In this document: positions 39,675-48,540 of the stretch, piece after piece
Numbering within the stretch: position 1 is the first letter of the stretch
How the letters are laid out: the number at the start of each line of letters is the position of its first letter
Source: Palsa-295 sp963781105
GTDB taxonomy: Bacteria; Acidobacteriota; Terriglobia; Acidiferrales; UBA7541
NCBI GenBank assembly: GCA_963781105.1
Contig: CAWAED010000003.1
Coordinates: forward strand, 868,001 to 932,000
Reading direction: 5' to 3'
DNA: 64,000 nt
The notes under the pieces: model-generated
The model's database searches: none
What the model saw: the letters and a program-made list of their open reading frames with translations, nothing else
What the model was told of the DNA's origin: nothing
Program-made: the position numbers and the translations under genes

Positions 39675-42224
39675 ATGAGCATGCGCCGCGTTCTAAATAT
39701 CGTTCCGATTCTGCTGCTCGCTTTCGCCGCTGTGGGTCTTGGCTGGTACATATTGGACGCGCCGGCGATTGTGCGGGCGCAGCAGTCCTCTAGCGCGTCG
39801 GCAGCGCAGACGCTAGCTCCTCCGCCGCAACAGCAAGCAACTGCTCCGGCCGCGGCTGCTCCCGCGCCTGCTCCTGCTTCAGCGCCTGTTCCTGCCGCAC
39901 AGGAAACGTCTGCAGCCGCTGGCCAACAACCTTCTTCCGCCGCTGCGCAGCAATCGCAAACGCCTCCCGGGCCTTCCATCAAGGCTGTGACGCGCGAGGT
40001 GCGCGTGGACGTGGTGGTGACGGACAAGAAAGGCAATTACATTCAGGACCTGACGACCAAGGATTTTCGCCTGTATGAAGACGACAAGGAGCAGACGATC
40101 AATACGTTTTCGTTTGGCGCGGCGCCGAATGGACCTGTCGAGGCGCAACGCCACTACATCGTGGTGTTCTTCGATAATTCGTCCATGGATTTGAGCGATC
40201 AGCCGCGGGCGCGCGCGGCGGCGGGGAAATTTATTGACGCTTACGCGGGGCCGGACCGGGTGATGGCGGTGATGAATTTCGGCGGCACGCTGCAGATCGT
40301 GCAGAATTTCACGACGGATGCCGCGCGTTTGAAACAAGCGGTTTCGGGAATCGCCAATTCGAATATCGCGACCAATGCGAGCGCGGCGAATACTTCCGCT
40401 CCGACGATGGGATTGCCGCAAAGCAACTTCGCGAGCCTGGGCAATGCGGAAGGCGATTTCGGAGCGTACACGCTGCTGCTCTCGATCCGGCAACTGGCGA
40501 AAAACCTTGCGGCGATTCCAGGGCGGAAGAGTTTGATTTTGTTTACGGCGGGATTCGAGCTCAGTCCCGAGCGCTATTCGGAATTGACGGCGACGATTGA
40601 TGCTTGCAACAAGGCGAACGTGGCGGTTTATCCGATGGACGTGCGTGGATTGGTCGCGCCGACCGTGCAGCTTCGCCGCGGCGGCGCGACACACGCGTTG
40701 AGTGCTGCGAATGGATCGGCGTCCGCTCGCGCGGGATTGCAGCTCGCTGCGTATCATCCGGGCGCGGGCGCTTCGCTGGTGCTTGCGGCGCAGCATGGCG
40801 GAGGTGGTGGCGGCGGAGGACACGGCGGCGGTGGCGGAGGAACGGGAGGCGGTGGAACCGGTGGCGGCGGGACCGGGGGTGGCGGGACCGGGGGTGGTGG
40901 GAAGGGCGGTGGGACAGGCGGTGGCACTGGCGGGACCGGTGGTTCCGGCGGCGGACACGGCGGGACGGGAGGCGGCGGCACGCGCACCGGAAATCCTGGC
41001 GGCAGCTATTACGGCAACCCAAACTACAATCAGCCGCGGCAGATTGTTCCGCAATTTCCGGCGTCGTCGACGACGAACCAGCAAGTGATGTACGCGCTGG
41101 CCACTGGCACGGGCGGGTTTCCAATTCTGAATACGAACGATCTGCTGCCCGGTCTCGAAAAAATCGCGCGCGAGCAGAGCGAATATTATTTGCTCGGCTA
41201 CACGCCTCCTGAATCGGCCGCCGGAAGCTGCCATACGCTGAAGGTGAAGCTGGATCGCGGCGGAACGAACGTGCGCGCGCGCAGCGGATTCTGCAATGTG
41301 CAACCAGCTGATCCGCTGGAAGGAAAGCCGATCGAAAAGGAACTGGAAACGCGAGCATCGGCTACCGGTGCGGCGGGTGTTGGTGGGGCGGCTGGGACGG
41401 CGGCCGCTACGAATCCGGGGTCTCTCGAGACACCATACTTCTACACTGCGGCGAACGAAGCGAAGGTGCATCTGGCGATGGAAGTTCCGTCTTCCTCGAT
41501 CACATTCGACAAGGTGAAAGGAAAGTATCACGCGGATGTGAATGTGCTGGGGGTGGCCTACCGCGCGGACGGCACGGTGGCCTCGCGATTCAGCGATGAA
41601 GTGACGCTGGACATGGAAAAAGGCGATTGGGAGAAATTCATGAAGTCGCCGATGCACTACGAGAATCAGTTTGCGATCGCGCCGGGACAATACCGCCTGA
41701 GCGTGGTGCTGAGCGGCGGAAGCCAGAAATTTGCGAGCTATCAAACGGGGCTGGCGATTGATGCTTATGACGGAAAGAAATTCAGCCTGAGCGGAGTGGC
41801 GTTGAGCGATGAATTCGGGCCAGTTGCGGATCTCGGTGGCACGCTGGATGCCGATTTGTTGGCTGATCGCACGCCGCTGGTGGTGAAGGATTTGGAGTTC
41901 ACGCCATCGGGCAGCAACCACTTCAAGAAATCGGAGAAAGCGGCGCTGTACACGCAGATTTATGTGCCGCGGTTGACCGAGGCGAATCCGCCGACGGTGA
42001 AGTTCACTTATATGGTGATGGATCCGAAGAGCGGGAAACCTTTGGTGGGAGTGGCGGCAGTGGACGTGACGACTTACGTGCAAAAAGGGAGCCCGGTGAT
42101 TCCGGTGGCATTCAAGCTGCCGCTGGAGAAGCTCGATAAGGGTGAATACCTGCTGGAGATGCAGGCTAGCGAGGGGCCGGGGGATTTGACGGCGATTAGT
42201 GCTGTGAAATTTGTGGTGGAATAG
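39675..42224 (+). CDS. VWFA-related secreted protein, second of pair
   Basis: 849 residues. N-terminal signal-anchor SMRRVLNIVPILLLAFAAVG, Ala/Pro/Gln-rich segment (45-95), VWFA-related domain from REVRVDVVVTDKKGNYIQDL with DDSxS-like VVFFDNSSMDLS, KSLILFTAGFELSPERYS, then a Gly-rich run of about 65 residues (about 375-440, GGGxGG repeats) that splits the domain from GYTPPESAAGSCHTLKVKL. A C-terminal beta domain follows. AGGAAGG lies seven bases before the ATG. Paralogue of the preceding gene; the Gly tract is specific to this copy. Confidence 0.85.
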   Translation: MSMRRVLNIVPILLLAFAAVGLGWYILDAPAIVRAQQSSSASAAQTLAPPPQQQATAPAAAAPAPAPASAPVPAAQETSAAAGQQPSSAAAQQSQTPPGPSIKAVTREVRVDVVVTDKKGNYIQDLTTKDFRLYEDDKEQTINTFSFGAAPNGPVEAQRHYIVVFFDNSSMDLSDQPRARAAAGKFIDAYAGPDRVMAVMNFGGTLQIVQNFTTDAARLKQAVSGIANSNIATNASAANTSAPTMGLPQSNFASLGNAEGDFGAYTLLLSIRQLAKNLAAIPGRKSLILFTAGFELSPERYSELTATIDACNKANVAVYPMDVRGLVAPTVQLRRGGATHALSAANGSASARAGLQLAAYHPGAGASLVLAAQHGGGGGGGGHGGGGGGTGGGGTGGGGTGGGGTGGGGKGGGTGGGTGGTGGSGGGHGGTGGGGTRTGNPGGSYYGNPNYNQPRQIVPQFPASSTTNQQVMYALATGTGGFPILNTNDLLPGLEKIAREQSEYYLLGYTPPESAAGSCHTLKVKLDRGGTNVRARSGFCNVQPADPLEGKPIEKELETRASATGAAGVGGAAGTAAATNPGSLETPYFYTAANEAKVHLAMEVPSSSITFDKVKGKYHADVNVLGVAYRADGTVASRFSDEVTLDMEKGDWEKFMKSPMHYENQFAIAPGQYRLSVVLSGGSQKFASYQTGLAIDAYDGKKFSLSGVALSDEFGPVADLGGTLDADLLADRTPLVVKDLEFTPSGSNHFKKSEKAALYTQIYVPRLTEANPPTVKFTYMVMDPKSGKPLVGVAAVDVTTYVQKGSPVIPVAFKLPLEKLDKGEYLLEMQASEGPGDLTAISAVKFVVE

Positions 42225-42258
42225 ATGAGGCGCGACGCTAGTACTTCGGTGTTGCGGG

Positions 42259-42333
42259 TTTGTAGCGGCGGTCTTTAGACCGCCATTGTTTGTGCCGCTG
42301 CGACGATGGCGCACTAAAGTGCGCCGCTACAAA
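42259..42333. repeat. Dispersed repeat R2, full copy
   Basis: TTTGTAGCGGCGGTCTTTAG..CCGCCATTG and GATGGCGCACTAAAGTGCGC, ending CGCTACAAA: terminal inverted repeat with two inner palindromes. Same element as 37314-37387. Confidence 0.75.
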
Positions 42334-42377
42334 ATTCAGTGCGATTCGTGCCGCGTGCCGCGATGGCGCTTCCTTCC

Positions 42378-42433
42378 GGCGAGGTAAGCCTCGCCTTGTG
42401 CAGGCGGAAGCAAGCTTCCGCACTCCCAGAAAC
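42378..42433. repeat. Dispersed repeat R3, copy 1
   Basis: Two hairpins in a row, GGCGAGGTAAGCCTCGCC and GCGGAAGCAAGCTTCCGC, then ACTCCCAGAAAC. A second copy with different stem sequences but the same tail lies at 56022-56078. Confidence 0.55.
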
Positions 42434-42544
42434 TGCTGTTGCGCTTTAGGCTGTGCTTCCGCTTCGATTCATTCCTTCAGCCGGCTTGCTTTTCTCTTTT
42501 CGGGATGAAAAACTCTGTTGGCTTCGGTCTTCGGAGGGAATCGC

Positions 42545-43630
42545 TTGGCGCCTGTACAACAATCTTCTGAATCGAAACAGCTGAATGTTGCGGTGATTGG
42601 TTATGGGATGGCGGCTAAAGTGTTTCACACCCCGCTGATTTCCAGCGTTCGCGGATTGCGGCTTTCGCATATCGTTTCGACGAAGCCGGATGTGGTGAAG
42701 CAAGATTGGCCTGGCGTATCTGTGTTGGCTACGCCTGCTGATGCTTTCGCGGATCTGGAAATTGATTTGATTGTGGTGGCTACCCCGAATGATTCGCATT
42801 TTGTTCTGGCGCAGCGTGCGCTGGCGGCGGGGAAACATGTGGTGGTGGACAAGCCGTTCACTACTACCGTGGCCGAAGCTACGGAACTCGCTGCTTTGGC
42901 GAAAAAATCGGGACGGGTGCTGGCTGTGTTTCAGAACCGGCGGTGGGATGGAGATTTTCTTACTTTGCGCGCGTTGATTTCGGAAGGGCGCTTGGGCGAG
43001 GTGACGCATTTCGAATCGCACTACGACCGTTATCGGCCGCTGGTGCGAAAACGCTGGCGCGAACAGCCGGGGCCGGCGAGCGGGATCTGGTACGACCTGG
43101 GGCCGCACCTGGTGGATCAGGCGTTGCAACTGTTTGGCACGCCGGAAGGAATTCACGCGGACCTGGAAATGCAGCGCGAGGGCGCGCAGACCGTGGATTA
43201 TTTTCACGTGACGTTCCGTTACGGACGCTCACGCGTGATTCTGCATGCGAGTTCGCTGGTGCGCGGGGATTTGCCGCGTTTCATCGTCCATGGACGCGCG
43301 GCGAGCTACGTAAAATATGGAATGGATACGCAGGAAGAGGCTTTGAAGCGCGGCGTGCGTCCTGGGGGCGCGGATTGGGGAGTGGATCCGCGTGATGGCG
43401 TGCTGCTCACGCGCGAGGAAGACGTGGAATCGAGCGCGCCGGTGCCCACTTTGCCGGGATATTATTCGGGATATTACGAAGCGGTGCGCGAGACGATCAT
43501 GCGCGGGGCGACGAATCCGGCGCCAGCGGAATATGGCGTGTTGGTGATGCGCATTTTGGAGGCGGGCGCGGAGAGTTCGGCGGCGCGGCGGGAGATTGCT
43601 TTTGGAGCGGCCACCGCCAGTTCGATGTGA
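42545..43630 (+). CDS. Gfo/Idh/MocA-family NAD(P)-dependent oxidoreductase
   Basis: 361 residues from TTG 42545, chosen for its CGGAGGG six bases upstream. Rossmann opening LNVAVIGYGMAAKVFHTP (GxGxxA-type), then LIVVATPNDSHFVLAQRALA, KHVVVDKPFTTTVAEA with the catalytic Lys of the EKP/DKP motif, and a C-terminal beta-sheet domain with the GPHLVDQALQLFG His motif. Fits the scyllo-inositol dehydrogenase (NADP) branch of the family. Cytosolic. No inositol gene is adjacent. Confidence 0.88.
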   Translation: MAPVQQSSESKQLNVAVIGYGMAAKVFHTPLISSVRGLRLSHIVSTKPDVVKQDWPGVSVLATPADAFADLEIDLIVVATPNDSHFVLAQRALAAGKHVVVDKPFTTTVAEATELAALAKKSGRVLAVFQNRRWDGDFLTLRALISEGRLGEVTHFESHYDRYRPLVRKRWREQPGPASGIWYDLGPHLVDQALQLFGTPEGIHADLEMQREGAQTVDYFHVTFRYGRSRVILHASSLVRGDLPRFIVHGRAASYVKYGMDTQEEALKRGVRPGGADWGVDPRDGVLLTREEDVESSAPVPTLPGYYSGYYEAVRETIMRGATNPAPAEYGVLVMRILEAGAESSAARREIAFGAATASSM

Positions 43631-43640
43631 TGCCCAAGTC

Positions 43641-43676
43641 AGCGAAGAGCAGATCCCTCGCTGCGCTCGGGATGAC
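43641..43676. repeat. Short dispersed repeat R4
   Basis: AGCGAAGAGCAGATCCCTCG followed by CTGCGCTCGGGATGAC; a near copy is at 60908-60943 and a reversed fragment near 10204. Confidence 0.5.
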
Positions 43677-43798
43677 CCCCGCTTCCCCTTCGGCCGCAAA
43701 CTACGTGCTCGATTGAGATGTAACCGTTCCGCGTGCGTCGGGTTTTGTAGCGGCGGGGATAGACTCTTGAGCACTCGCGCGGGCATGGGCGGTGCTGT

Positions 43799-43918
43799 AG
43801 GGGCGGGTCTAAGACCCGCCCGTACGAGGCTCGACTGTTGGGTTTTGTAGCGGCGGTTTTCAGACCGCCATCGTTCCTGCGGCAGCATCGACGGCGCACT
43901 GAAGTGCGCCGCTACAAA
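43799..43918. repeat. Palindrome plus dispersed repeat R2, full copy
   Basis: GGCGGGTCTAAGACCCGCC (43802-43820) precedes a full R2 copy at 43844-43918 with inner palindromes GGCGGTTTTCAGACCGCC and GGCGCACTGAAGTGCGCC, ends TTTGTAG and CTACAAA. 43631-43997 otherwise has no gene. Confidence 0.7.
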
Positions 43919-43997
43919 AACGTCGGCAAAGGGTGGCGTCCGGCGGGGCGGACGCCGCTACTTCACCTTTGCCTTCTTCTGCTCGACCTTGCTGCGC

Positions 43998-44549
43998 TTA
44001 CGCGTGAGCGGTCTTGCTTTTGCGGCGGCCGCCGCTGCCTTCTTCTTCGGAGGCTTCGCCGCGCTGGTTGGCTTCTACGTTGATTTCACTGGCTAGTTGC
44101 GTCAGCTTCTTGTCGGTTTCTTTTTCTTCTTCGAGTGTTTCGCTGAGCAGTTCCACGGCATTGCGTTCGTTGAGGAGTTCGGCGAAGGCGCGGACGGTGC
44201 CGTAGGCAGCGATTTCGTAATGCTCGACGCGCTGCGCGGCGCCGATGAGCCCCGCGTCCTTCACTTCCCCTGCGAAATCCTCGCTGATCATCTGGCCGCC
44301 TTCTTTCACCAGGCCTTCCATGCCTGCGCATTTTTTGCCGGTGGGCTTTTCGTCGAGAGCTTCGAAAATCTGTTCGAGGCGCGAGACGTGGCCGCGGGTC
44401 TGTTCGAGGTGCTCTTCGAAGCCGGAGCGAAGTTCTTCGGACGTGGCGGCCTTAGCCATCTTCGGCAGGGCCTTCACCAATTGTGTTTCCGCGTTGTAAA
44501 TATCCCTGAGTTCATCAATATAAAGATCTCGCAAAGCTTGTTGCTGCAT
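43998..44549 (-). CDS. DUF892 (YciE/YciF-type) ferritin-like protein
   Basis: 183 residues. ALRDLYIDELRDIYNAETQL, SEELRSGFEEHLEQTRGHVS, KDAGLIGAAQRVEHYEIAAY and LSETLEEEKETDKKLTQLAS are the four helices of the family, each supplying Glu/His ligands for a di-metal site. The C-terminal 25 residues are Lys/Ser/Gly-rich. Such proteins are stress-associated and cytosolic. GGAGG-like purines precede the ATG. The convergent/adjacent regions are repeats and a toxin-antitoxin pair. Confidence 0.9.
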   Translation of the reverse strand: MQQQALRDLYIDELRDIYNAETQLVKALPKMAKAATSEELRSGFEEHLEQTRGHVSRLEQIFEALDEKPTGKKCAGMEGLVKEGGQMISEDFAGEVKDAGLIGAAQRVEHYEIAAYGTVRAFAELLNERNAVELLSETLEEEKETDKKLTQLASEINVEANQRGEASEEEGSGGRRKSKTAHA

Positions 44550-44876
44550 GGGACCCTCCGGAGAATTTTAATTTTTGTCTTATCGCTGTGCTGCAAACTG
44601 AAATACGCGGACTGCGGCGAACTCGTCTTGTTGCCGTGTGCTCCGCCCAACGCGCCTCCCACAGGCATGACACACCATTCATGCCGCGAGCGCGTCCCCC
44701 TCGCAGGGAGCGTTCCGCGGCGAAAAAGTCTTCCGCGGATTTGCGCGACGCTCACAATTTTGCATTTCTGCCAACCGGCAAGAATCGGGTGAAAGGTGTA
44801 TTGCGGGACCGGAACGCTACTGAGTCGGCAGTTGCCGGGCTACGCGGTCGACAAGTTGGACGTCGTGTTAGCTGGC
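44550..44876. other. Intergenic region
   Basis: 327 bases without a supportable gene between the DUF892 start and the antitoxin stop. A promoter for the DUF892 gene must lie near 44560-44620 but I cannot place it. Confidence 0.45.
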
Positions 44877-45197
44877 CTAGACTAGCGCAACCTCGCGTTC
44901 GTAATTCGGCTTCTTTTCCGCGTGAAGCTTCAAGGTTACGCCGCATGCCGCGGCGATGCGGGACAACATCTTGAGCGACTGCCCGCCGTATTCGGCATCC
45001 TCCAAGCGAGCGATCACCGATTGCGTGGTGCCGGTCTTTTTCGCGAGCTCCGCTTGAGTGAACCCGGCATCTTCGCGCAGCTCGCGCACTAACAGCGCGA
45101 GATCGATTTGGCGCAGGGTGCGCTCAAAAGTCTGGCGGTAAGCCGCGCTGGCAGCGGCGCGCTTTTTTACAATTTCGCTGTGCTGGTCCCGCTTCAT
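44877..45197 (-). CDS. XRE-family antitoxin of toxin-antitoxin pair 2
   Basis: 106 residues from ATG 45197. Helix-turn-helix LVRELREDAGFTQAELAKKT followed by GTTQSVIARLEDAEYGGQSL is a clear Cro/C1 (XRE) motif. The start overlaps the toxin stop by four bases (ATGA), so both are translated together. It should bind the palindrome at 45626-45645 with the toxin. An upstream in-frame start is inside the toxin gene and unlikely. Confidence 0.88.
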   Translation of the reverse strand: MKRDQHSEIVKKRAAASAAYRQTFERTLRQIDLALLVRELREDAGFTQAELAKKTGTTQSVIARLEDAEYGGQSLKMLSRIAAACGVTLKLHAEKKPNYEREVALV

Positions 45198-45601
45198 GGC
45201 TCCCACTCCTTTTGCATGGCATCTCTTTCCTTCAACGATTTCGGATAGCGATTGCGGTGCTTCAGCCAAATTTGCCTGAGTTGCTCGGCCTTGGCGATCT
45301 CCGCGGGTGGAGTGCGATCCGTCTTCTTCTGAAACCCAGACAAGATAATGATGCGCATGCCGGGTTGATAGCAGAAGAGAATGCGGAAGATCCGATCGTA
45401 TTGCTTGATCCTCAGTTCGAAAATCTCCCCGCCGCGCTTCTTCACAAATTTCCCCTGCATGCGATTGCCGTAAATGCGTAGACGCTCGATGAAAGCGTCA
45501 ATGCGCGCGGCCGCCGGCTCGTCCAATGAACCCACGAACTCACGCGCAGGGATGCGGCCGTTCGGAAGCGCGACGTACTCGATAGCGAATTCGTCAGGCA
45601 C
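45194..45601 (-). CDS. RelE/HigB-type toxin of toxin-antitoxin pair 2
   Basis: 135 residues, GTG start: MPDEFAIEYVALPNGRIPAR, then GNRMQGKFVKKRGGEIFELR and IFRILFCYQPGMRIIILSGF with QKKTDRTPPAEIAKAEQLRQ. This is the phage-Gp49/HigB-like RelE fold with the 'FELRI' strand and the C-terminal K-K-T..I..A basic helix. Toxin-first operon. Regulated by the operator in its promoter. Confidence 0.85.
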   Translation of the reverse strand: MPDEFAIEYVALPNGRIPAREFVGSLDEPAAARIDAFIERLRIYGNRMQGKFVKKRGGEIFELRIKQYDRIFRILFCYQPGMRIIILSGFQKKTDRTPPAEIAKAEQLRQIWLKHRNRYPKSLKERDAMQKEWEP

Positions 45602-45624
45602 GCGAGAGAAAAAGGAATCGTTTT

Positions 45625-45653
45625 ATTATCGCAATAATGCGATAACACGTCAA
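45625..45653 (-). promoter_or_regulatory. Promoter with built-in operator of toxin-antitoxin pair 2
   Basis: Minus strand: TTGACG (45648-45653), 17 bases, GATAAT (45625-45630). Between and overlapping the -10 lies the perfect palindrome TTATCGCA-ATAA-TGCGATAA (45626-45645), a fitting site for antitoxin/toxin autorepression. The following bases up to 46046 hold no supportable gene. Confidence 0.7.
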
Positions 45654-46046
45654 GCTCTGACGGACCAAGATTTTCGGGGGAGCCCCCGCGCGCAAGGCTT
45701 CGTAATTCGCGGCTTCTTTGCCTAACATTCAGATGCTCCATTGCCTCGGACTCGGTATAATGTTGTGGTAGGCAGCGGATACATTTGGCCGCCTCCGCGA
45801 AGCAACGTTCCCGGTCCTCGTTCTTCTGCCCCAGTCGTTCCGGTTGCCGCCGCTGGAAATTCAACGTGATGCGCGCCACGAAGCGCGCAGCGAAACGGCA
45901 CGAGTGTAGCCGCCGGGCTATGCAGTAGATACCACGCGTGCGCAACTTTTGGCGCTTTTTGGTGTTTTTACTATGCGGCCCTGCCCAGCAAGCCATCGGG
46001 TTCGCGCCTTTAATCACGAATTTCAGCCACTCTACGGAGGAACGAC

Positions 46047-47717
46047 TTGCTGGGACGGACACAGGTGCATCTGGCAGAAAAGCCCGCCCCGAAAGCTTGC
46101 GCCGAGACTTCCGCGCAATTCCCCGACAGTTCGTCGCGGCGACGTGTGCCCGCGCACGCGAGGAGGAAGCGCTTTCTGATTATTAGTGTGCTGGCGATTG
46201 GCGCGGTGTTCCTGCTTCTTGCTCCGCGTGCTTCCGCGGATGCGGGCGTGGTGCTGAACGAATCGCTCGATACGAGCGTGGCGCGGATCACCGGCTCGGG
46301 CCACAGTGCCATCTACCTTTCGAACATTTGCCCTGATAATTCGCCGGTGAAAATGCGCTTGTGCCGGCCGGACGAACAGGGCTCGGTGCTGAGCAATTAC
46401 ACGACGCTCGGCGAAGACCAGCCGTATGAATGGAATATCGTCCCGCTGAGCATTTATTTGTATGGTGTGGAAGACCCGAGCAATCGCCCGCTGGTCAGCT
46501 CCAAAGCGATCAAGGCGCTGCTGGAAGAGCGCTACCGCGAGAATTATCTGGCGCAACTGTGCACCACGGAAAAGTGCCTGAAGAGCAACAGCGCGGAGTG
46601 GCGCGAAATGGTGGGCGCAACGCTCGAACGCAGCATGTATATGTTCGTGGTGAAGACCACGGTGGAGCAAGATCGCGCGCTGATCGCGGAATTCAATTCC
46701 CTGCCGAACGTGAACCATTTCAACGGCATGACGAACAATTGCGCGGATTTCACGCGGCGCGTGCTGGACATTTATTATCCTCATTCGGCGAAGCCGGATT
46801 ACATCAACGACTTCTTCATGGCCAGCCCGAAAGCGGCGGCGCGGACTTTCACGCACTACGCGCAGGAGCATCCCGAGCTTGATTTGCGCGTGCTGCATTT
46901 TTCGCAGGTGCCGGGAACGATCAAGCGCAGCAGCGAATGCCGCAGCGGGACCGAGCAGCTTTATCATTCGAAGAAACTGGTGATACCGCTGGCGGTGTTT
47001 GCGTGGCAAAGCGTGCCGATCGTGACGGCTTCGTACATGATCACGGGGCGCTTCAATCCCGAGCATCAGTTTGAGGCGCATCCTTCGGTGGAGGCGCTTG
47101 GAGCCGATGACGTATTGGCTGCCCCTGGCGATGCGCCGCGCGGGTATACCGTGAGCGTCCAGCAGTTGGAGGCGGAGCAACGGCTCGCGGACGATTCGAT
47201 TGTGGGCAGCAAGGATGAATGGAAGGATTATCGCGACCAGTTCAACGAGATCGTGGATCAGGCGATCCACGACGAATTGATTCCGAACCGCGGATATTTG
47301 AAGCATGTGTTCAAGCGGCTGGGCGAGGCCGGGAAGCTTTCGGTGGACGCTAATGGCGCTTTGTGGATCAACTGGACGGATTCGCAGCCGTCGGCGCGCG
47401 TGGGATTGAGCGCCAGCAATATTTTTGCGCCGGATTCCGATCCGCAGATTTCGTATCAGATTTTGTTGGCGCGGGTGGAAGCGGAATTGAACAGCCCGAA
47501 GCATAGCCGCGAGACGATGATCGAATTCAAGCGGGATTGGGAGATGACGGCGGAGCTTGGGGCGGAGGGTTCGGGCTTGCTGGCGCGGAAGAATGCGGGA
47601 GTTGCGGCGCCGGCGGCGCCTGCTGCGCAGGGTGCGGAGGCTGCGGGTTCGCCGGCAGCGTCTGGTTCGGGGACGCGGTTTGGCACCGGGCACTTGGGGC
47701 ATGGGACTTTGCCGTAG
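46047..47717 (+). CDS. Secreted protein, possible permuted NlpC/P60-like (papain-fold) domain
   Basis: 556 residues. TTG start with GGAGG six bases upstream; basic N-terminus then membrane/signal helix FLIISVLAIGAVFLLLAP (about 43-60). The domain begins ARITGSGHSAIYLSNICPD (His candidate), later FNGMTNNCADFTRRVLDIYY (Cys candidate, about 233). A His before the Cys suggests a circularly permuted NlpC/P60 (DUF-type cysteine peptidase or amidase) fold, but this is inference. A C-terminal Ala/Gly-rich tail ends the protein. Monocistronic. Confidence 0.6.
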   Translation: MLGRTQVHLAEKPAPKACAETSAQFPDSSSRRRVPAHARRKRFLIISVLAIGAVFLLLAPRASADAGVVLNESLDTSVARITGSGHSAIYLSNICPDNSPVKMRLCRPDEQGSVLSNYTTLGEDQPYEWNIVPLSIYLYGVEDPSNRPLVSSKAIKALLEERYRENYLAQLCTTEKCLKSNSAEWREMVGATLERSMYMFVVKTTVEQDRALIAEFNSLPNVNHFNGMTNNCADFTRRVLDIYYPHSAKPDYINDFFMASPKAAARTFTHYAQEHPELDLRVLHFSQVPGTIKRSSECRSGTEQLYHSKKLVIPLAVFAWQSVPIVTASYMITGRFNPEHQFEAHPSVEALGADDVLAAPGDAPRGYTVSVQQLEAEQRLADDSIVGSKDEWKDYRDQFNEIVDQAIHDELIPNRGYLKHVFKRLGEAGKLSVDANGALWINWTDSQPSARVGLSASNIFAPDSDPQISYQILLARVEAELNSPKHSRETMIEFKRDWEMTAELGAEGSGLLARKNAGVAAPAAPAAQGAEAAGSPAASGSGTRFGTGHLGHGTLP

Positions 47718-47789
47718 GCTGAGCGCACACGCTGCACGAAATCCTACAAGTTAGTAATTCACCGCAGTTGTAGGATCACCTGCAAAGGC

Positions 47790-47817
47790 TGGCGCACCTG
47801 AAGTGCGCCGCTACAAA
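47790..47817. repeat. Dispersed repeat R2, right half only
   Basis: GGCGCACCTGAAGTGCGCCG followed by CTACAAAA, the right half of R2. Confidence 0.55.
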
Positions 47818-47834
47818 ACCTTTTGCGGTTGACG

Positions 47835-48530
47835 CTACGTCATGCGCATACGTAACGCGCTTAGCGCGGCCAGCCCTGCTGCTAACAGCAGGAATGCGCT
47901 TGGTTCTGGCGCTGGGACTGTGTTGGACGTTACCGTTACTGCGTCGGTGAAGGTATCTACTGTTGGGTTTGCGGAATCGATTGTTACGGTGAGGAGGCTG
48001 CCGCTGCCGTCGGGATCGGTGCTGGCTAGCGGGCTGCCGTTGGCATCGACGACGAAGAGGGCGAATTCGTCGGGGGCCGGGGCGCCGGTCATTACGTTTG
48101 CGGTAAGCGTGAGATCGAACGTCAACTGATTGCCTGCTGTGAAAAATCCCGCGAAGACGTTTGTGAACTGATCGTCCAGCATCGTTGCGCCATCGGCCAG
48201 GTTGAGGCCGGAGGTGATGTCGCCGAACGTGTTGGTTGTGTCTACCGCGCCGCCCACGCCGCCTGTTCCAAAAGTAAAATCGCTGAGCGTGGCGGTGTTG
48301 GTGCCTGGCGTGGGCGTATTGCCGTCGGTCAGCACAAAAAATTGGCCGCTGATGCCGACCAGGGATGAGGTGTCCACCGAAACCGTGGCGGAAACGCCAT
48401 CCGCGAGCGCGGTGCGCTGCCCGAGCGCGAGGAACAATCCTCCGAGTACGGCGATTGCGGCAAGCGCTTTTGCGCGGGAGCGGCGGTGCGGCGCGCGATG
48501 GATTGAGTCGGGTGTTTCGGCGGTGGTCAT
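47835..48530 (-). CDS. PEP-CTERM sorted secreted protein
   Basis: 231 residues. Signal segment (about 22-43, ALAAIAVLGGLFLALGQRTA), a beta-rich body (ATVSVDTSSLVGISGQFFVL, NTATLSDFTFGTGG) and the C-terminal sorting signal VPAPEPSAFLLLAAGLAALS followed by Arg. Exosortase/EpsH systems recognise this signal and anchor or release the protein with exopolysaccharide. No exosortase gene is in the window. GGAG precedes the ATG. It neighbours the FG-GAP gene on the same strand, 11 bases apart. Confidence 0.82.
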   Translation of the reverse strand: MTTAETPDSIHRAPHRRSRAKALAAIAVLGGLFLALGQRTALADGVSATVSVDTSSLVGISGQFFVLTDGNTPTPGTNTATLSDFTFGTGGVGGAVDTTNTFGDITSGLNLADGATMLDDQFTNVFAGFFTAGNQLTFDLTLTANVMTGAPAPDEFALFVVDANGSPLASTDPDGSGSLLTVTIDSANPTVDTFTDAVTVTSNTVPAPEPSAFLLLAAGLAALSALRMRMT

Positions 48531-48540
48531 GATTTCTCCT

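Noticed and set aside
39879..42314. 811-codon minus-strand open frame
   Set aside because: Antisense shadow of the second VWFA gene, rich in Arg/His/Ala with no domain.
45442..46062. 206-codon minus-strand open frame
   Set aside because: Overlaps the toxin gene and its promoter; no recognisable family.
46032..47702. 556-codon minus-strand open frame
   Set aside because: Exact antisense of the secreted papain-like candidate; Arg/His-rich, no domain.
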